Notes: generated by a model not told the origin, from the letters alone. Shown: positions 8,001 to 13,658, counted from the stretch's first letter. The stretch is 14,029 bases of DNA from Bryobacteraceae bacterium (GCA_947456995.1 CANGVB010000026.1:1-14029); one strand, 5' to 3'. Numbers and translations: made by a program.

Positions 8001-8856
8001 CAAATTCGGGGATGTAAAACTCAACTGGCCTCGTTTCAATCCTTCGATGAAGCATCTCAAGCTGCTCCCATTCCGCCTTCTTTGCCGACTTCCGCTCCTC
8101 CAGCAACCTCCGGTCATGGCGCAAATCCCTCAACCTCGTATCAACCACATAACTCCGCGCCGTCGACTGCCCCATCCGGGTCTGCGATACCGTTAGCCCG
8201 ATCGAATCCTGAATTTCTCCCAACCGCTGCTCGGTCTCAAGTACCTTTTCTTCAGCCGCTGTCATCTGCTCCAGCAGGAATTCTGTCGTTCCTAAAGATT
8301 GGTCGCCGCGGTACTTCCGGTTTTCCTCATAAATTTGCTCTACCAGCTTCTGCACAACCTTCTGCGCTTTTTCGGCATCGGGATAATAGAACGCAATTCC
8401 CAGCGTCGGCACTGCCCGATGGTCCTCACCGATTGAGTTACCCATCTGTACAATTTGTAAATCACTGCTCAACTTCTTGGTCAGATCTTCAATCGTCTGA
8501 AATCGCCGCCGCTCGGGATAGAGCGAGTATGCCTCAATCAGCTTTGCGGCTGTCATGCGACTGCTCAACAGTTGCGACAACGCAAACATCCGCTGTCCGA
8601 CTTCCATTGCAAAGTTCGGATTTACGAAACGGCCAGCCACCTGTGGAGGCAGAAATCTCACCGTTGCCTGCGACACAAATAGCGGCGGAAAAAAATACGC
8701 CCAAACAACTCCAAGCAACCCGGACAGGACTCCACTCAGCGCAATCCACACCCAGTACTTTCGGGCGAACCATTTCAGGTCACGAACTTCGGCGATCTCA
8801 AAAAAATTACTAACTCCAGGAAGTTGCGGCGGCCATTCTGGCGCCGGTAAGTTCAT
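5092..8856 (-). CDS. Wzz-type polysaccharide chain-length determinant fused to a PrsT-like periplasmic TPR protein
   Basis: This is a 1254-residue fusion. Residues 1-485 form a polysaccharide co-polymerase: TM1 at about 35-56, a long periplasmic coiled coil (about 180-440), a Pro-containing segment before TM2 (about 461-482), then the short cytoplasmic tail usual in Wzz proteins. Next come RRRLGK and a third hydrophobic stretch ending in the lipobox-like LFASGC (C533). From about 545 to the end there are many tetratricopeptide repeats, as in the PEP-CTERM system protein PrsT. The topology puts the TPRs in the periplasm. The family role is control of exopolysaccharide chain length and export; the TPRs probably scaffold the export complex. 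ATG 8856 is chosen over GTG 8892 because it forms an ATGA overlap with the upstream stop and has GGTGGAG just before it. A GTG at 7341 (residue 506) could start a separate TPR lipoprotein, but no clear ribosome site precedes it. Confidence 0.82.
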   Translation of the reverse strand: MNLPAPEWPPQLPGVSNFFEIAEVRDLKWFARKYWVWIALSGVLSGLLGVVWAYFFPPLFVSQATVRFLPPQVAGRFVNPNFAMEVGQRMFALSQLLSSRMTAAKLIEAYSLYPERRRFQTIEDLTKKLSSDLQIVQMGNSIGEDHRAVPTLGIAFYYPDAEKAQKVVQKLVEQIYEENRKYRGDQSLGTTEFLLEQMTAAEEKVLETEQRLGEIQDSIGLTVSQTRMGQSTARSYVVDTRLRDLRHDRRLLEERKSAKKAEWEQLEMLHRRIETRPVEFYIPEFEGMPNYWHLRELLTAARARLERFNERYKSAMPEVVTAQNDTKEAEAAVERFHKERGARLRNRDLEANAGKIALAKLELQALDREAAEQTREESELRAESQKLREQQGGPPGQEVELLIAKREYESAKEQHSELQKKHEESRAASEMERRGQGESVETLEAASLPGVAQKPTWWMRVAIAAGLGVGLSSLVCLLLVLRDPKVLHAGHLENWAGIEVLASFAVEGQGRRRLGKGGAAALTCLALLFASGCGLIKKDAAGLVRDGVKSEKAGDYQAALLQFRMALGRDAKCAEAHEALARLALQMGELLPARESLARAVELRPDNEKLLKDLAETSYKIYFGDPGRPTVLLREVEEFGTRLKAKWPGSPDGYRILSQVLMERHRTDEAIVLLADASGKVKRNQTLRAQMAAAMFRVGRAEEAEATLENLIEEHPGYLDAYDLLYLQRMQSRQSEKAREVLVLKWEKSGELEPALQLAAHDDARGQREAASQMLSDLKPLALKKVLGMAKIGDFWMQRAEWKAAWDAYTTGRDAEASHRGDYVGRLAEWHLAQGQSKEAQNLVEAEYKKNNQSVVLEAYLAAVRLGEVPVERRMEERKRLEAILQRMPDSPFVRYHLGRAYLLEGKSQPAADQFERSVKLDANYTAGWLALAELDLAQGNAGAAEQRADNVLRMNPRQMRAMMVRGRAMVQRGKLAEAQTSFEAVISAEPKNADARFGLALAQARQGRTSDAIGQLEAGKGLEEKDPRWTLALVAVQSREGKLDTAKKTLEVAIEKGGQTELLLERLADLQLQLNDGAGAKKTFERLLAKDTKNLEFQLGRAGAMALAGEREAALKVYSELQKSNENDLRVWLQPASLLGEMRRDQQARQAYEEALRRDRENTYALNNLAWLLLKNGTDTQRALELAQRAKRTVRQSREVDGTLAEAYTRLSMLRSAEAVYEEMLSYLPGAEKPRVEKLLASVRQKSRKEKNS

Positions 8857-9632
8857 TTCACTCCACCCATCCGTCGGCGCCGGCTCAGCCACCCAAGAAA
8901 CACTAGTCCACCACCCAGCAGACTCATTGTCGTCGCTTCAGGAGTCTGGTTCCCCAGCGCCCCTAAATTGAAGCTCAACTGCGCCCCTTGCGCAGACCCG
9001 CCGCTTCCCTGAAGCCCGCTAAACCGGATCGTTCCCGCCAAAAACCAACTCCCGCCATTAGCTGCAGCATCAATCACCAGCGGTGCAGACAAACTCGCAG
9101 AGGTGTCTACTCCTGGTGACCCAATCACTCCAATTGTCGAAGGCAAGGTCCCACTCACCAGGGCAACATTAGACGAAAGCGTTAAGCCTTCGATGATGAT
9201 CGAGGAAGGGTCTTGCTTGCCAGTCGCGCTCACGTTAAAGCTTGCTGCAGGCAGCGTCCAGGTCGTATTGTTCAGAAAAGCTGGCCCGGAATTCGCGACT
9301 GTTGCCGTCGTCCAGTTTCCTTGCGCATCCATCACTCTGGTGTAGGCTGTATTGGTCCCGGCGTTGTAGCCAACCTCAAATTGCTGCGTCAGTCCGCCAG
9401 CGCGCCAGTGATTGTTCGATGGCGTTGCGTTGTAGGCAAACTGAGCGTCCGTCCAGGTCGCACTAGAATAGCCCGGGGTCGTCCCCGTCCCCACTTCCCA
9501 TCCGTTGCCTGCAGCCGCCCCATTGCCGTTGCGTCCTGCCCGTAGCGTGGAATAAAAAGAAAAACTCTGAGCCGATGCACCGATCGCACTCACGATTATC
9601 AAGATCCCTAGGACAACTGAGTTCCTTCTCAT
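8853..9632 (-). CDS. PEP-CTERM-like secreted protein, paralogue 1 (TPEA variant)
   Basis: The 259 residues begin with a signal peptide, MRRNSVVLGILIIVSAIGASA, cleaved before QSFSFYS. The body is Gly/Ser/Thr/Asn-rich and beta-like. It ends in a sorting-signal tail of the PEP-CTERM type: TPEATTMSLLGGG, a hydrophobic helix, then SRRRRMGG. The usual Pro-Glu-Pro is Pro-Glu-Ala. It is clearly homologous to the next gene upstream over its whole length (AQSFSFYSTLR, QFEVG/DFEVG, YTRV, GLTLS, AAANGGSWFLAG, TPEA). Start ATG 9632 is preferred to ATG 9650 because GGCAGGAGAG lies just ahead of it. The stop overlaps the start of the Wzz-TPR gene, so it is the first gene of that transcript. Proteins with this tail are normally processed by an exosortase, none of which is in the window. 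The molecular function is unknown; a surface or matrix role is inferred. Confidence 0.85.
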   Translation of the reverse strand: MRRNSVVLGILIIVSAIGASAQSFSFYSTLRAGRNGNGAAAGNGWEVGTGTTPGYSSATWTDAQFAYNATPSNNHWRAGGLTQQFEVGYNAGTNTAYTRVMDAQGNWTTATVANSGPAFLNNTTWTLPAASFNVSATGKQDPSSIIIEGLTLSSNVALVSGTLPSTIGVIGSPGVDTSASLSAPLVIDAAANGGSWFLAGTIRFSGLQGSGGSAQGAQLSFNLGALGNQTPEATTMSLLGGGLVFLGWLSRRRRMGGVK

Positions 9633-9707
9633 TTGGCTCTCCTGCCGCATCCACCATCCACAGCGGAATGGCTTTTGCTTTTCACCTTAGATTGGTTTGT
9701 ATCTAAT

Positions 9708-9735
9708 CTCTCGGCAGAATCGCTTAGCTCCTTTA
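9708..9735 (-). promoter_or_regulatory. Sigma-28 (FliA/SigD)-like promoter before PEP-CTERM paralogue 1
   Basis: Read on the minus strand: TAAA (9735-9732), 16 nt, then GCCGAGAG (9715-9708). The FliA/SigD family consensus is TAAA-N14 to N16-GCCGATAA/T. The same pattern with the same spacing lies before paralogue 2 (10529-10502), and the two sites share CTAAAGGA, TA, GC, TT and TGCCGAG at aligned positions. Just upstream is CTTTAG-T-CTAAAG, an inverted repeat overlapping the -35. The leader would be about 70 nt, with a TTAGAT/ATCTAA hairpin near its 5' end. It would drive paralogue 1, Wzz-TPR and the BY-kinase-like gene. Confidence 0.6.
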
Positions 9736-9745
9736 GACTAAAGTC

Positions 9746-10480
9746 CTAGGCCAAACGATTTTTTTTGGCTATTGCCAAGACCAGAATCCCCACTCCAAGC
9801 ATGCTCAAAGTGGATGCTTCCGGGGTCGGATTGCTTGTCGCACCAAAATTGAACTGCAGCCTCGATCCCGTTGCGGTCCCAAATCCGCTCAAGGTCACCG
9901 TCCCGGCCAGAAACCAAGAACCCCCATTCGCCGCAGCATTGATCACCAACGGAGCCGGCAAACTGCTCACCGCTCCGCTTCCGCTCTGCGACGCCGTAAG
10001 GCTTGTGGGCAAGCTGCCGCTGATCAGGCTCACATTCGGAGATAGCGTGAGACCCGCCAAACTGATGCTCGAGGTTGTGCTTTGCGCTGAGGCACCCAAC
10101 CAAAAACTGGATGCAGGTATATTCCAGTTCGTATCTGCTGCGATCGGAGCACCCGTATTGGCGAGACTGGCTTCTGTCCATGTCCCGGCAGAATTCCTGA
10201 CCCTCGTATAACCCACATTCCTTGCAGCATCAAAGCCAACCTCAAAGTCTTGACTCAACCCGCCCCCACGCCACGAAGAATCAGCCGGGCTATAGGAAAA
10301 GTACCTCGTATTCCAGGTCGCTGCGCTCTGTGTTGCACTGGGCCCTACTCCAACCTGCCAATCCGCTCCCGGCCGCCCAGACCTCAAAGTGGAATAAAAA
10401 GAAAAGCTCTGCGCCGAAGCTTCTGTGACACAAAAAGCCATCAACACGCCATGAAGCACTAAACAATGCCTTAGCTTCAC
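9746..10480 (-). CDS. PEP-CTERM-like secreted protein, paralogue 2 (TPEA variant)
   Basis: The 244 residues start at GTG 10480, chosen because a strong GAGGAGG Shine-Dalgarno lies 7 nt upstream and the signal peptide then begins KLRHCLVLHGVLMAFCVTEASA, cleaved before QSFSFYS. An ATG at 10552 would add 24 residues without a ribosome site or a signal-like start, and would lie upstream of the predicted promoter. The tail is TPEASTLSMLGVG, a hydrophobic helix, then AKKNRLA. This is a PEP-CTERM layout with Ala in place of the second Pro and Lys/Arg rather than the usual Arg run. It shares extended blocks with paralogue 1 (WRGGGLSQDFEVG, AAANGGSWFLAG), so the pair arose by tandem duplication. It has its own promoter and no visible terminator before the promoter of paralogue 1, so read-through into the polysaccharide genes is possible. 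Function unknown. Confidence 0.85.
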   Translation of the reverse strand: MKLRHCLVLHGVLMAFCVTEASAQSFSFYSTLRSGRPGADWQVGVGPSATQSAATWNTRYFSYSPADSSWRGGGLSQDFEVGFDAARNVGYTRVRNSAGTWTEASLANTGAPIAADTNWNIPASSFWLGASAQSTTSSISLAGLTLSPNVSLISGSLPTSLTASQSGSGAVSSLPAPLVINAAANGGSWFLAGTVTLSGFGTATGSRLQFNFGATSNPTPEASTLSMLGVGILVLAIAKKNRLA

Positions 10481-10501
10481 CTGAGTTCCTCCTCTAGGTA
10501 A

Positions 10502-10529
10502 TCCTCGGCAAAACTGCGTACTTCCTTTA
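10502..10529 (-). promoter_or_regulatory. Sigma-28-like promoter before PEP-CTERM paralogue 2
   Basis: On the minus strand TAAA (10529-10526) and GCCGAGGA (10509-10502) are separated by 16 nt, the same arrangement as at 9735-9708. The predicted start of transcription (about 10495) falls right at the GAGGAGG ribosome site, giving a very short leader before GTG 10480. Recurrence at the same place before two paralogous genes supports function, although a shared origin by duplication could also explain the similarity. Confidence 0.6.
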
Positions 10530-10579
10530 GTTGAGTGGCCTATAGAAAACAATTTCCCGCATCAAACCCCAAGCGCCGT

Positions 10580-10585
10580 TACAAT
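10580..10585 (+). promoter_or_regulatory. Putative -10 box of the tRNA-Leu gene
   Basis: TACAAT (five of six to TATAAT) lies 12 bp before the mature tRNA 5' end. No good -35 is seen at 16-18 bp upstream, so this is a weak call. The site is divergent from the PEP-CTERM paralogue 2 promoter, about 50 bp away. Confidence 0.35.
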
Positions 10586-10597
10586 AAGGAAAGTTTG

Positions 10598-10686
10598 GCC
10601 CGGGTGGCGAAATCGGCAGACGCAACGGACTTAAAATCCGTTTTCTCGAAAGGGAAGTGCGGGTTCAAGTCCCGCCCCGGGCACCA
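10598..10686 (+). tRNA. tRNA-Leu (anticodon UAA)
   Basis: The acceptor stem is GCCCGGG (10598-10604) with CCCGGGC (10676-10682), followed by discriminator A and an encoded CCA (10684-10686). The anticodon stem is ACGGA/TCCGT around the loop CTTAAAA, with anticodon TAA at 10632-10634. The T arm is GCGGG-TTCAAGT-CCCGC. A long variable arm (about 10641-10658) makes it class II, as expected for Leu. It decodes UUA/UUG. It ends only 3 bp from the stop of the convergent small secreted protein gene. Confidence 0.97.
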
Positions 10687-10689
10687 CTC

Positions 10690-11034
10690 CTACTGCTTCT
10701 TACCCGTAAGGTTCCCCCCATACGTCGCCCAACTCCAGCTTCCCTTGAGCGTCCCGTTTTCCAACTTGGCTGACACCTTGAACGCCGCCTGATATCCCGC
10801 CTCACTCGAAGTCAGAGGAAAGTCCAGTTCCAGCTTCCCTTCCTTGAACGTCCCCTTGACCTGCGAGCTATCCCACTTACCCGTCACCGTCTCCCCCTCC
10901 AACACAAACGTGGGCGTCGCCGTCCGTTCTCCACCAGGCGTCTCCATCGACATATTCCACTTGCCGCTCAAGCCATCAGCACCAACGGTAAGCGCCACCA
11001 AAAACATCCCGCACATCCAGACAAATCGTGTCAT
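10690..11034 (-). CDS. Small secreted beta-rich protein of unknown function
   Basis: The 114 residues start with a signal peptide (MTRFVWMCGMFLVALTVGADG). The mature chain has short repeating strands with Gly-Xaa-Trp or Gly-Lys-Trp turns: LSGKWNMSMETP, VTGKWDSSQVKG, LKGSWSWATYGG. This suggests a small beta-barrel or lipocalin-like sandwich, similar in feel to many unnamed acidobacterial periplasmic proteins. Start ATG 11034 has AAGGAGAAG just upstream. It is transcribed alone, divergent from the cytochrome gene (105 bp apart) and convergent with the tRNA. I do not recognise a named family, and the function is unknown. Confidence 0.7.
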   Translation of the reverse strand: MTRFVWMCGMFLVALTVGADGLSGKWNMSMETPGGERTATPTFVLEGETVTGKWDSSQVKGTFKEGKLELDFPLTSSEAGYQAAFKVSAKLENGTLKGSWSWATYGGNLTGKKQ

Positions 11035-11139
11035 CGCTTCTCCTTTTCCCTTCCAGCATAACTTCGATCAATACTCCAAAGATTACAGCTCCATTTCAGT
11101 CCTCCGGGTGTATTCTGGAATCGAAAAGAGGTCGCCAAG

Positions 11140-11637
11140 ATGCGTTACCTTCCATTCGTTTTGATTCTCTCCCTCGCGGCATTCGCCGCAGATCCCCCTG
11201 AACAAGCCAAACGCGGAAAAGAACTATTCGCCCTGAAAAGCGCTACCGGTTTCGCCTGCTCCACCTGCCACCAACTCGAGGACCTCGGCCTGGCCGTTGG
11301 CCCAGACCTGAAGACAATGGGGCGCCTCCATCCTCGCGCCGTTGTCATGGGCATCCTCGCCACACGCACCCAGTACGTCAAAGAAATATCGCCCGTGATA
11401 GGCAAATCCTTCCCGGCCATCAAGTCTGGCGATGTCTACTTTGACTTGTCCAAAAATCCCCCGGCCAAGGTAGAACTTACACCCTCCGAGATCAAGAGCG
11501 CCCGGGACAATGGGAATTGGAAACACCCTCCGGAATCCCGCGGTCTCAAGCGCGAACAACTCGCTGACCTGATCGCCTACATCCGATTCGCCACTTTTGG
11601 CGATACCAAGGGCGTACCAGTCTCAGACATTCCCTAG
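11140..11637 (+). CDS. Small periplasmic c-type cytochrome
   Basis: The 165 residues begin with a signal peptide (MRYLPFVLILSLAAFA), followed by one haem-attachment motif CSTCH (C40, C43, H44) in the context GKELFALKSATGFACSTCH. The following VGPDLKTMGRLHP resembles the haem-binding domains often called Planctomycete/Acidobacterium-type (GPxL after CxxCH). REQLADLIAYIRF near the C-terminus is the usual last helix of cytochrome c domains. The sixth (axial) ligand is not certain from sequence. Haem would be attached in the periplasm by the cytochrome c maturation machinery. The gene stands alone, with AAGAGG ahead of ATG and a possible terminator after the TAG. It is an electron carrier or a small partner of a dehydrogenase not in this window. 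Confidence 0.85.
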   Translation: MRYLPFVLILSLAAFAADPPEQAKRGKELFALKSATGFACSTCHQLEDLGLAVGPDLKTMGRLHPRAVVMGILATRTQYVKEISPVIGKSFPAIKSGDVYFDLSKNPPAKVELTPSEIKSARDNGNWKHPPESRGLKREQLADLIAYIRFATFGDTKGVPVSDIP

Positions 11638-11646
11638 TACTAAGCC

Positions 11647-11684
11647 GGGAGCCCCTTGTCTAAGGCGAAGGAGCCCCGGCTCCC
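11647..11684 (+). terminator. Possible terminator after the cytochrome gene
   Basis: GGGAGCC (11647-11653) pairs with GGCTCCC (11678-11684), and CCTT/AAGG can add an inner stem. A pyrimidine-rich tail (CTTCTCTCTCC) follows, but there is no true T-run. An alternative small hairpin GAGCC-CC-GGCTC exists in the right arm. Position just after the stop favours a terminator. Confidence 0.4.
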
Positions 11685-11738
11685 CTTCTCTCTCCAGCTA
11701 ACTCATTGCAAATAAATAGACTTCAACTGAAACCTAAG

Positions 11739-11781
11739 ATTCAGTACTAGGACTTTCTAAAAATTAATCCTAGTACTGAAT
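11739..11781. repeat. Perfect 14-bp inverted repeat, CTAG-containing, before a PEP-CTERM gene
   Basis: ATTCAGTACTAGGA (11739-11752) and TCCTAGTACTGAAT (11768-11781) are exact reverse complements around a 15-nt A/T-rich loop. Another GGTACTAG follows at 11795-11802. The repeat sits about 60 bp before ATG 11840. It could be an operator for a dimeric regulator, an RNA hairpin, or the remnant of a small repeat element. No good -35/-10 pair was found nearby. Confidence 0.65.
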
Positions 11782-11839
11782 AAACTTTTCGCTCATGGTA
11801 CTAGACCAGGCCTATTCCTACTATCAGGTTGTGAACTAC

Positions 11840-12499
11840 ATGAGACAAACATTCCTCGCGATCTTCGCCCTAGCCACCTCCCTCTCTGCCACAACCATCA
11901 AGGTCCAATTCATCAGTGCCCCCAACAACGGCTCAGCCGAACGCACCGTGGACGGAGGCGCCAACTGGACAAGCCCCGGCTTCAGCATGCTCAACATGCG
12001 AATCGCAAACAGCTTCAACTACCTCACCTTCTGCCTCGAGCCACTGCAGGCGGTATCCTCATCGATCTTGGACTACAATGTCGTTTCTCTCAATCAGGCC
12101 GCTACCAACATTGGTGGCATGGGCGTAGCCAAAGCAGACTTCGTCCGCGAGTTGATCGGTCGCTTTTACCCCAATCTGAATGTGGCCCTCACCGATGTCC
12201 AGGCCGGCGCGATGCAAATGGCACTCTGGGAGGTCATCCGCGAAGACAGAGCCGCCAATGGCTTCAACGTTTTGACCGGTCTGGTCCGCTACAGAAACGA
12301 AAACGTCGGAATGATGGCACTGGCCCAGACCTACCTCAATGCCCTTACCGGCACTGGCCCCAAGGCAATGAATCTCATCGCATTCAACAATGCCGACCAT
12401 CAGGACATTCTCTTCCAAACCCCTGAACCTGCCACCTTCGCCCTCATTGGAGGAGCCCTAATCAGCCTCGGCGCACTCCGCCGTCGTCAAAAAAACTAA
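11840..12499 (+). CDS. PEP-CTERM protein with thioester-domain-like Cys/Gln pair
   Basis: The 219 residues have a signal peptide (MRQTFLAIFALATSLSA) and a classical C-terminal PEP-CTERM tail: TPEPATFALIGGALISLGA, then RRRQKN. The central part has FCLEP (C65) and, after DVQAGA, MQMALWEVI (Q126). The pairing of a Cys in a 'FC/YC' strand with a Gln in an 'A-x-Q-x-A-h-W-E' helix is seen in many PEP-CTERM proteins. It resembles thioester domains, in which Cys and Gln side chains cross-link; whether the bond forms here is unknown. Start ATG 11840 is chosen over ATG 11795 because only the shorter form starts as a signal peptide, though its ribosome site is weak. A strong terminator follows at 12534. 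It is expected to be sorted by an exosortase and held at the outer surface. Confidence 0.85.
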   Translation: MRQTFLAIFALATSLSATTIKVQFISAPNNGSAERTVDGGANWTSPGFSMLNMRIANSFNYLTFCLEPLQAVSSSILDYNVVSLNQAATNIGGMGVAKADFVRELIGRFYPNLNVALTDVQAGAMQMALWEVIREDRAANGFNVLTGLVRYRNENVGMMALAQTYLNALTGTGPKAMNLIAFNNADHQDILFQTPEPATFALIGGALISLGALRRRQKN

Positions 12500-12533
12500 G
12501 ACCAACTACCTACATAACGTAAGTTCTACCTTC

Positions 12534-12567
12534 GAGGGAAGTCTTTACCGGCTTCCCTCTTTTCTTT
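12534..12567 (+). terminator. Rho-independent terminator after the PEP-CTERM gene
   Basis: GAGGGAAG (12534-12541) and CTTCCCTC (12552-12559) form a perfect 8-bp stem with a 10-nt loop, followed by TTTTCTTT. It closes the 11840-12499 transcript before the sigma-54 promoter of the next gene. Confidence 0.85.
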
Positions 12568-12618
12568 CCCCACACCCATTCCCATTTCGAATCAACAACT
12601 TAACGACTTTTCCCACTT

Positions 12619-12634
12619 TGGCACACAACTTGCA
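12619..12634 (+). promoter_or_regulatory. Sigma-54 (RpoN) promoter of the OmpA-domain lipoprotein
   Basis: TGGCAC (12619-12624), 5 nt, TTGCA (12630-12634). This fits the -24/-12 consensus TGGCAC-N5-TTGCA, with the GG and GC doublets the required 12 bp apart. Transcription should begin near 12645, about 158 nt before ATG 12803. Sigma-54 promoters need an AAA+ activator; its binding site was not identified. Confidence 0.85.
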
Positions 12635-12665
12635 TAATTCCCTTACGCAATGACTTCGCTTCTAT

Positions 12666-12752
12666 TCACGCTCGGAGGCAGCAATCGGCAACAAAATGCC
12701 GATAGCGTGAGTAGAGCCTCCGGCAGTGCTAACACACCACGCACTGCCGGAG
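12666..12752 (+). ncRNA. Structured 5' leader RNA candidate (bulged hairpin, pseudoknot, competing hairpin)
   Basis: Within the predicted leader, TCACGCT (12666-12672) pairs with AGCGTGA (12704-12710), and ATCGGCA (12684-12690) pairs with TGCCGAT (12697-12703). The 3' strands are contiguous, so the helices stack, leaving an 11-nt 5' bulge (12673-12683) and a loop of ACAAAA. The bulge holds CGGAGGC (12673-12679), which is complementary to GCCTCCG (12716-12722) and could form a pseudoknot. A separate 12-bp hairpin, CTCCGGCAGTGC (12718-12729) with GCACTGCCGGAG (12741-12752), uses part of the same bases, so the two states compete. It has no T-run and so is not a terminator. The ribosome site is about 36 nt further on. 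No known riboswitch class was recognised. Confidence 0.55.
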
Positions 12753-12802
12753 CCTTTGCCTCAGACGAACATCAGAGCGCCATACCCTTAAGGAGCAACA
12801 AA

Positions 12803-13576
12803 ATGACCAACACAATCCTTCGTAGCACTTCCATCGCGGCCCTGGCGCTGGCGCCATTCATCACCGGCTGCGCAACCAAGAAATACGTAAAGGCTACCGT
12901 CACCCCGATCGAACAACGAGTCGGAGACCTCGACGGCACCACCAAGGCTCAGGCTAAGTCCATCGAAGAACTCGAGCGCGGCGTAGCCCGTGCCGACGAG
13001 CGCGCCCAGGGCGCTCAAGGCAAAGCCGACTCAGCAGGCGAACAAGCCACCCTCGCCCGTAAAGAAGCTGCCGACGGCAAGAACCTCGCCGAACAGGGCC
13101 TCGTACGCGCCGATCAATTGGGCAAAGATCTGAACTCGATGGGCAAGTCCATCAACTCCCGCATCGAGAGCATGCAAAACTACAAGCTCGTCAGCACAGA
13201 CCAGGTACTCTTCCTGAGCGGGCAATCCGAGCTCAACAAAGACTCCATGGCAATGCTCGATTCAGCAGTCACTAAAGTCAGCCCCTACAAAAACTTCGTA
13301 GTCGAGGTCCAGGGCTTCACCGACAACACATGCCCGAAGAATCTGAATCTCGAACTCAGCCGCAAGCGCGCCGATGCCGTCGTCCGTTATCTGACCACCC
13401 GGCACAGCCTTCCGCTCCACCGTGTTTTTGTTGCCGGCTACGGCATGGACAACCAGGCCGCCGACAACAAAACCCGTGACGGCCGTAAACTCAACCGCCG
13501 CGTAGAGATGAAACTCTACGTCGCAGGCGACCAGGCAACCTCGCAGGTCTCCTCCATCGGCACACCTTCCAACTAA
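12803..13576 (+). CDS. OmpA-domain (Pal-like) lipoprotein with alanine-rich coiled coil
   Basis: The 257 residues include a lipoprotein signal (LAPFITGC, acylated Cys at 23), followed by ATKKYVK, then a long Ala/Glu/Lys-rich coiled coil (about 35-125) with repeated ADxAxxAxxxA patterns. The C-terminal OmpA-like peptidoglycan-binding domain spans about 130-240. D174 in GFTDN and R189 in LSRKRAD are 15 residues apart, as are the diaminopimelate-binding Asp and Arg of OmpA. NRRVEMKLYV closes the domain. It should tether the outer membrane to peptidoglycan. Start ATG 12803 has TTAAGGAGC 7 nt upstream. The longer frame from ATG 12650 would begin about 5 nt after the predicted sigma-54 start and would bury the lipoprotein signal, so it is rejected. 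The gene stands alone between two strong terminators, with its own sigma-54 promoter and structured leader. Confidence 0.92.
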   Translation: MTNTILRSTSIAALALAPFITGCATKKYVKATVTPIEQRVGDLDGTTKAQAKSIEELERGVARADERAQGAQGKADSAGEQATLARKEAADGKNLAEQGLVRADQLGKDLNSMGKSINSRIESMQNYKLVSTDQVLFLSGQSELNKDSMAMLDSAVTKVSPYKNFVVEVQGFTDNTCPKNLNLELSRKRADAVVRYLTTRHSLPLHRVFVAGYGMDNQAADNKTRDGRKLNRRVEMKLYVAGDQATSQVSSIGTPSN

Positions 13577-13599
13577 GCCTTGTCTTTCTCAAAACTCAG

Positions 13600-13634
13600 G
13601 CGCCTGCCGCATCCCTCGCGGCAGGCGCTTTTTT
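13600..13634 (+). terminator. Rho-independent terminator after the OmpA-domain lipoprotein
   Basis: A perfect 11-bp stem, GCGCCTGCCGC (13600-13610) with GCGGCAGGCGC (13618-13628), has a 7-nt loop and is followed by six T (13629-13634). Very strong. Confidence 0.95.
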
Positions 13635-13652
13635 CTATATAGAGCCTGCCTG

Positions 13653-13658
13653 TATAAT
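13653..13658 (+). promoter_or_regulatory. -10 box of the last gene
   Basis: A perfect TATAAT lies 10 bp before ATG 13669. The -35 would fall in or near the T-run of the preceding terminator and is not clear. Transcription would start about 13665, leaving only a few leader bases, so the GAGG at 13662-13665 could be at or before the 5' end. Confidence 0.5.

Noticed and set aside
8857..8892. GTG at 8892 as start of the Wzz-TPR gene
   Set aside because: It lies inside the PEP-CTERM gene without a clear ribosome site. ATG 8856 gives an ATGA overlap and has GGTGGAG ahead, like the next junction in the operon.
9765..10211. 148-codon plus-strand frame opposite PEP-CTERM paralogue 2
   Set aside because: A shadow of the real gene, which has a signal peptide, a paralogue and a strong ribosome site.
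12718..12752. 12-bp hairpin as a terminator
   Set aside because: No T-run follows, and it lies in the leader of the OmpA gene, so it is read as a regulatory structure instead.
12650..12802. ATG at 12650 as start of the OmpA-domain gene (51 extra residues)
   Set aside because: It begins about 5 nt after the predicted sigma-54 transcript start, has no ribosome site, and would bury the lipoprotein signal. ATG 12803 has a strong AAGGAG.
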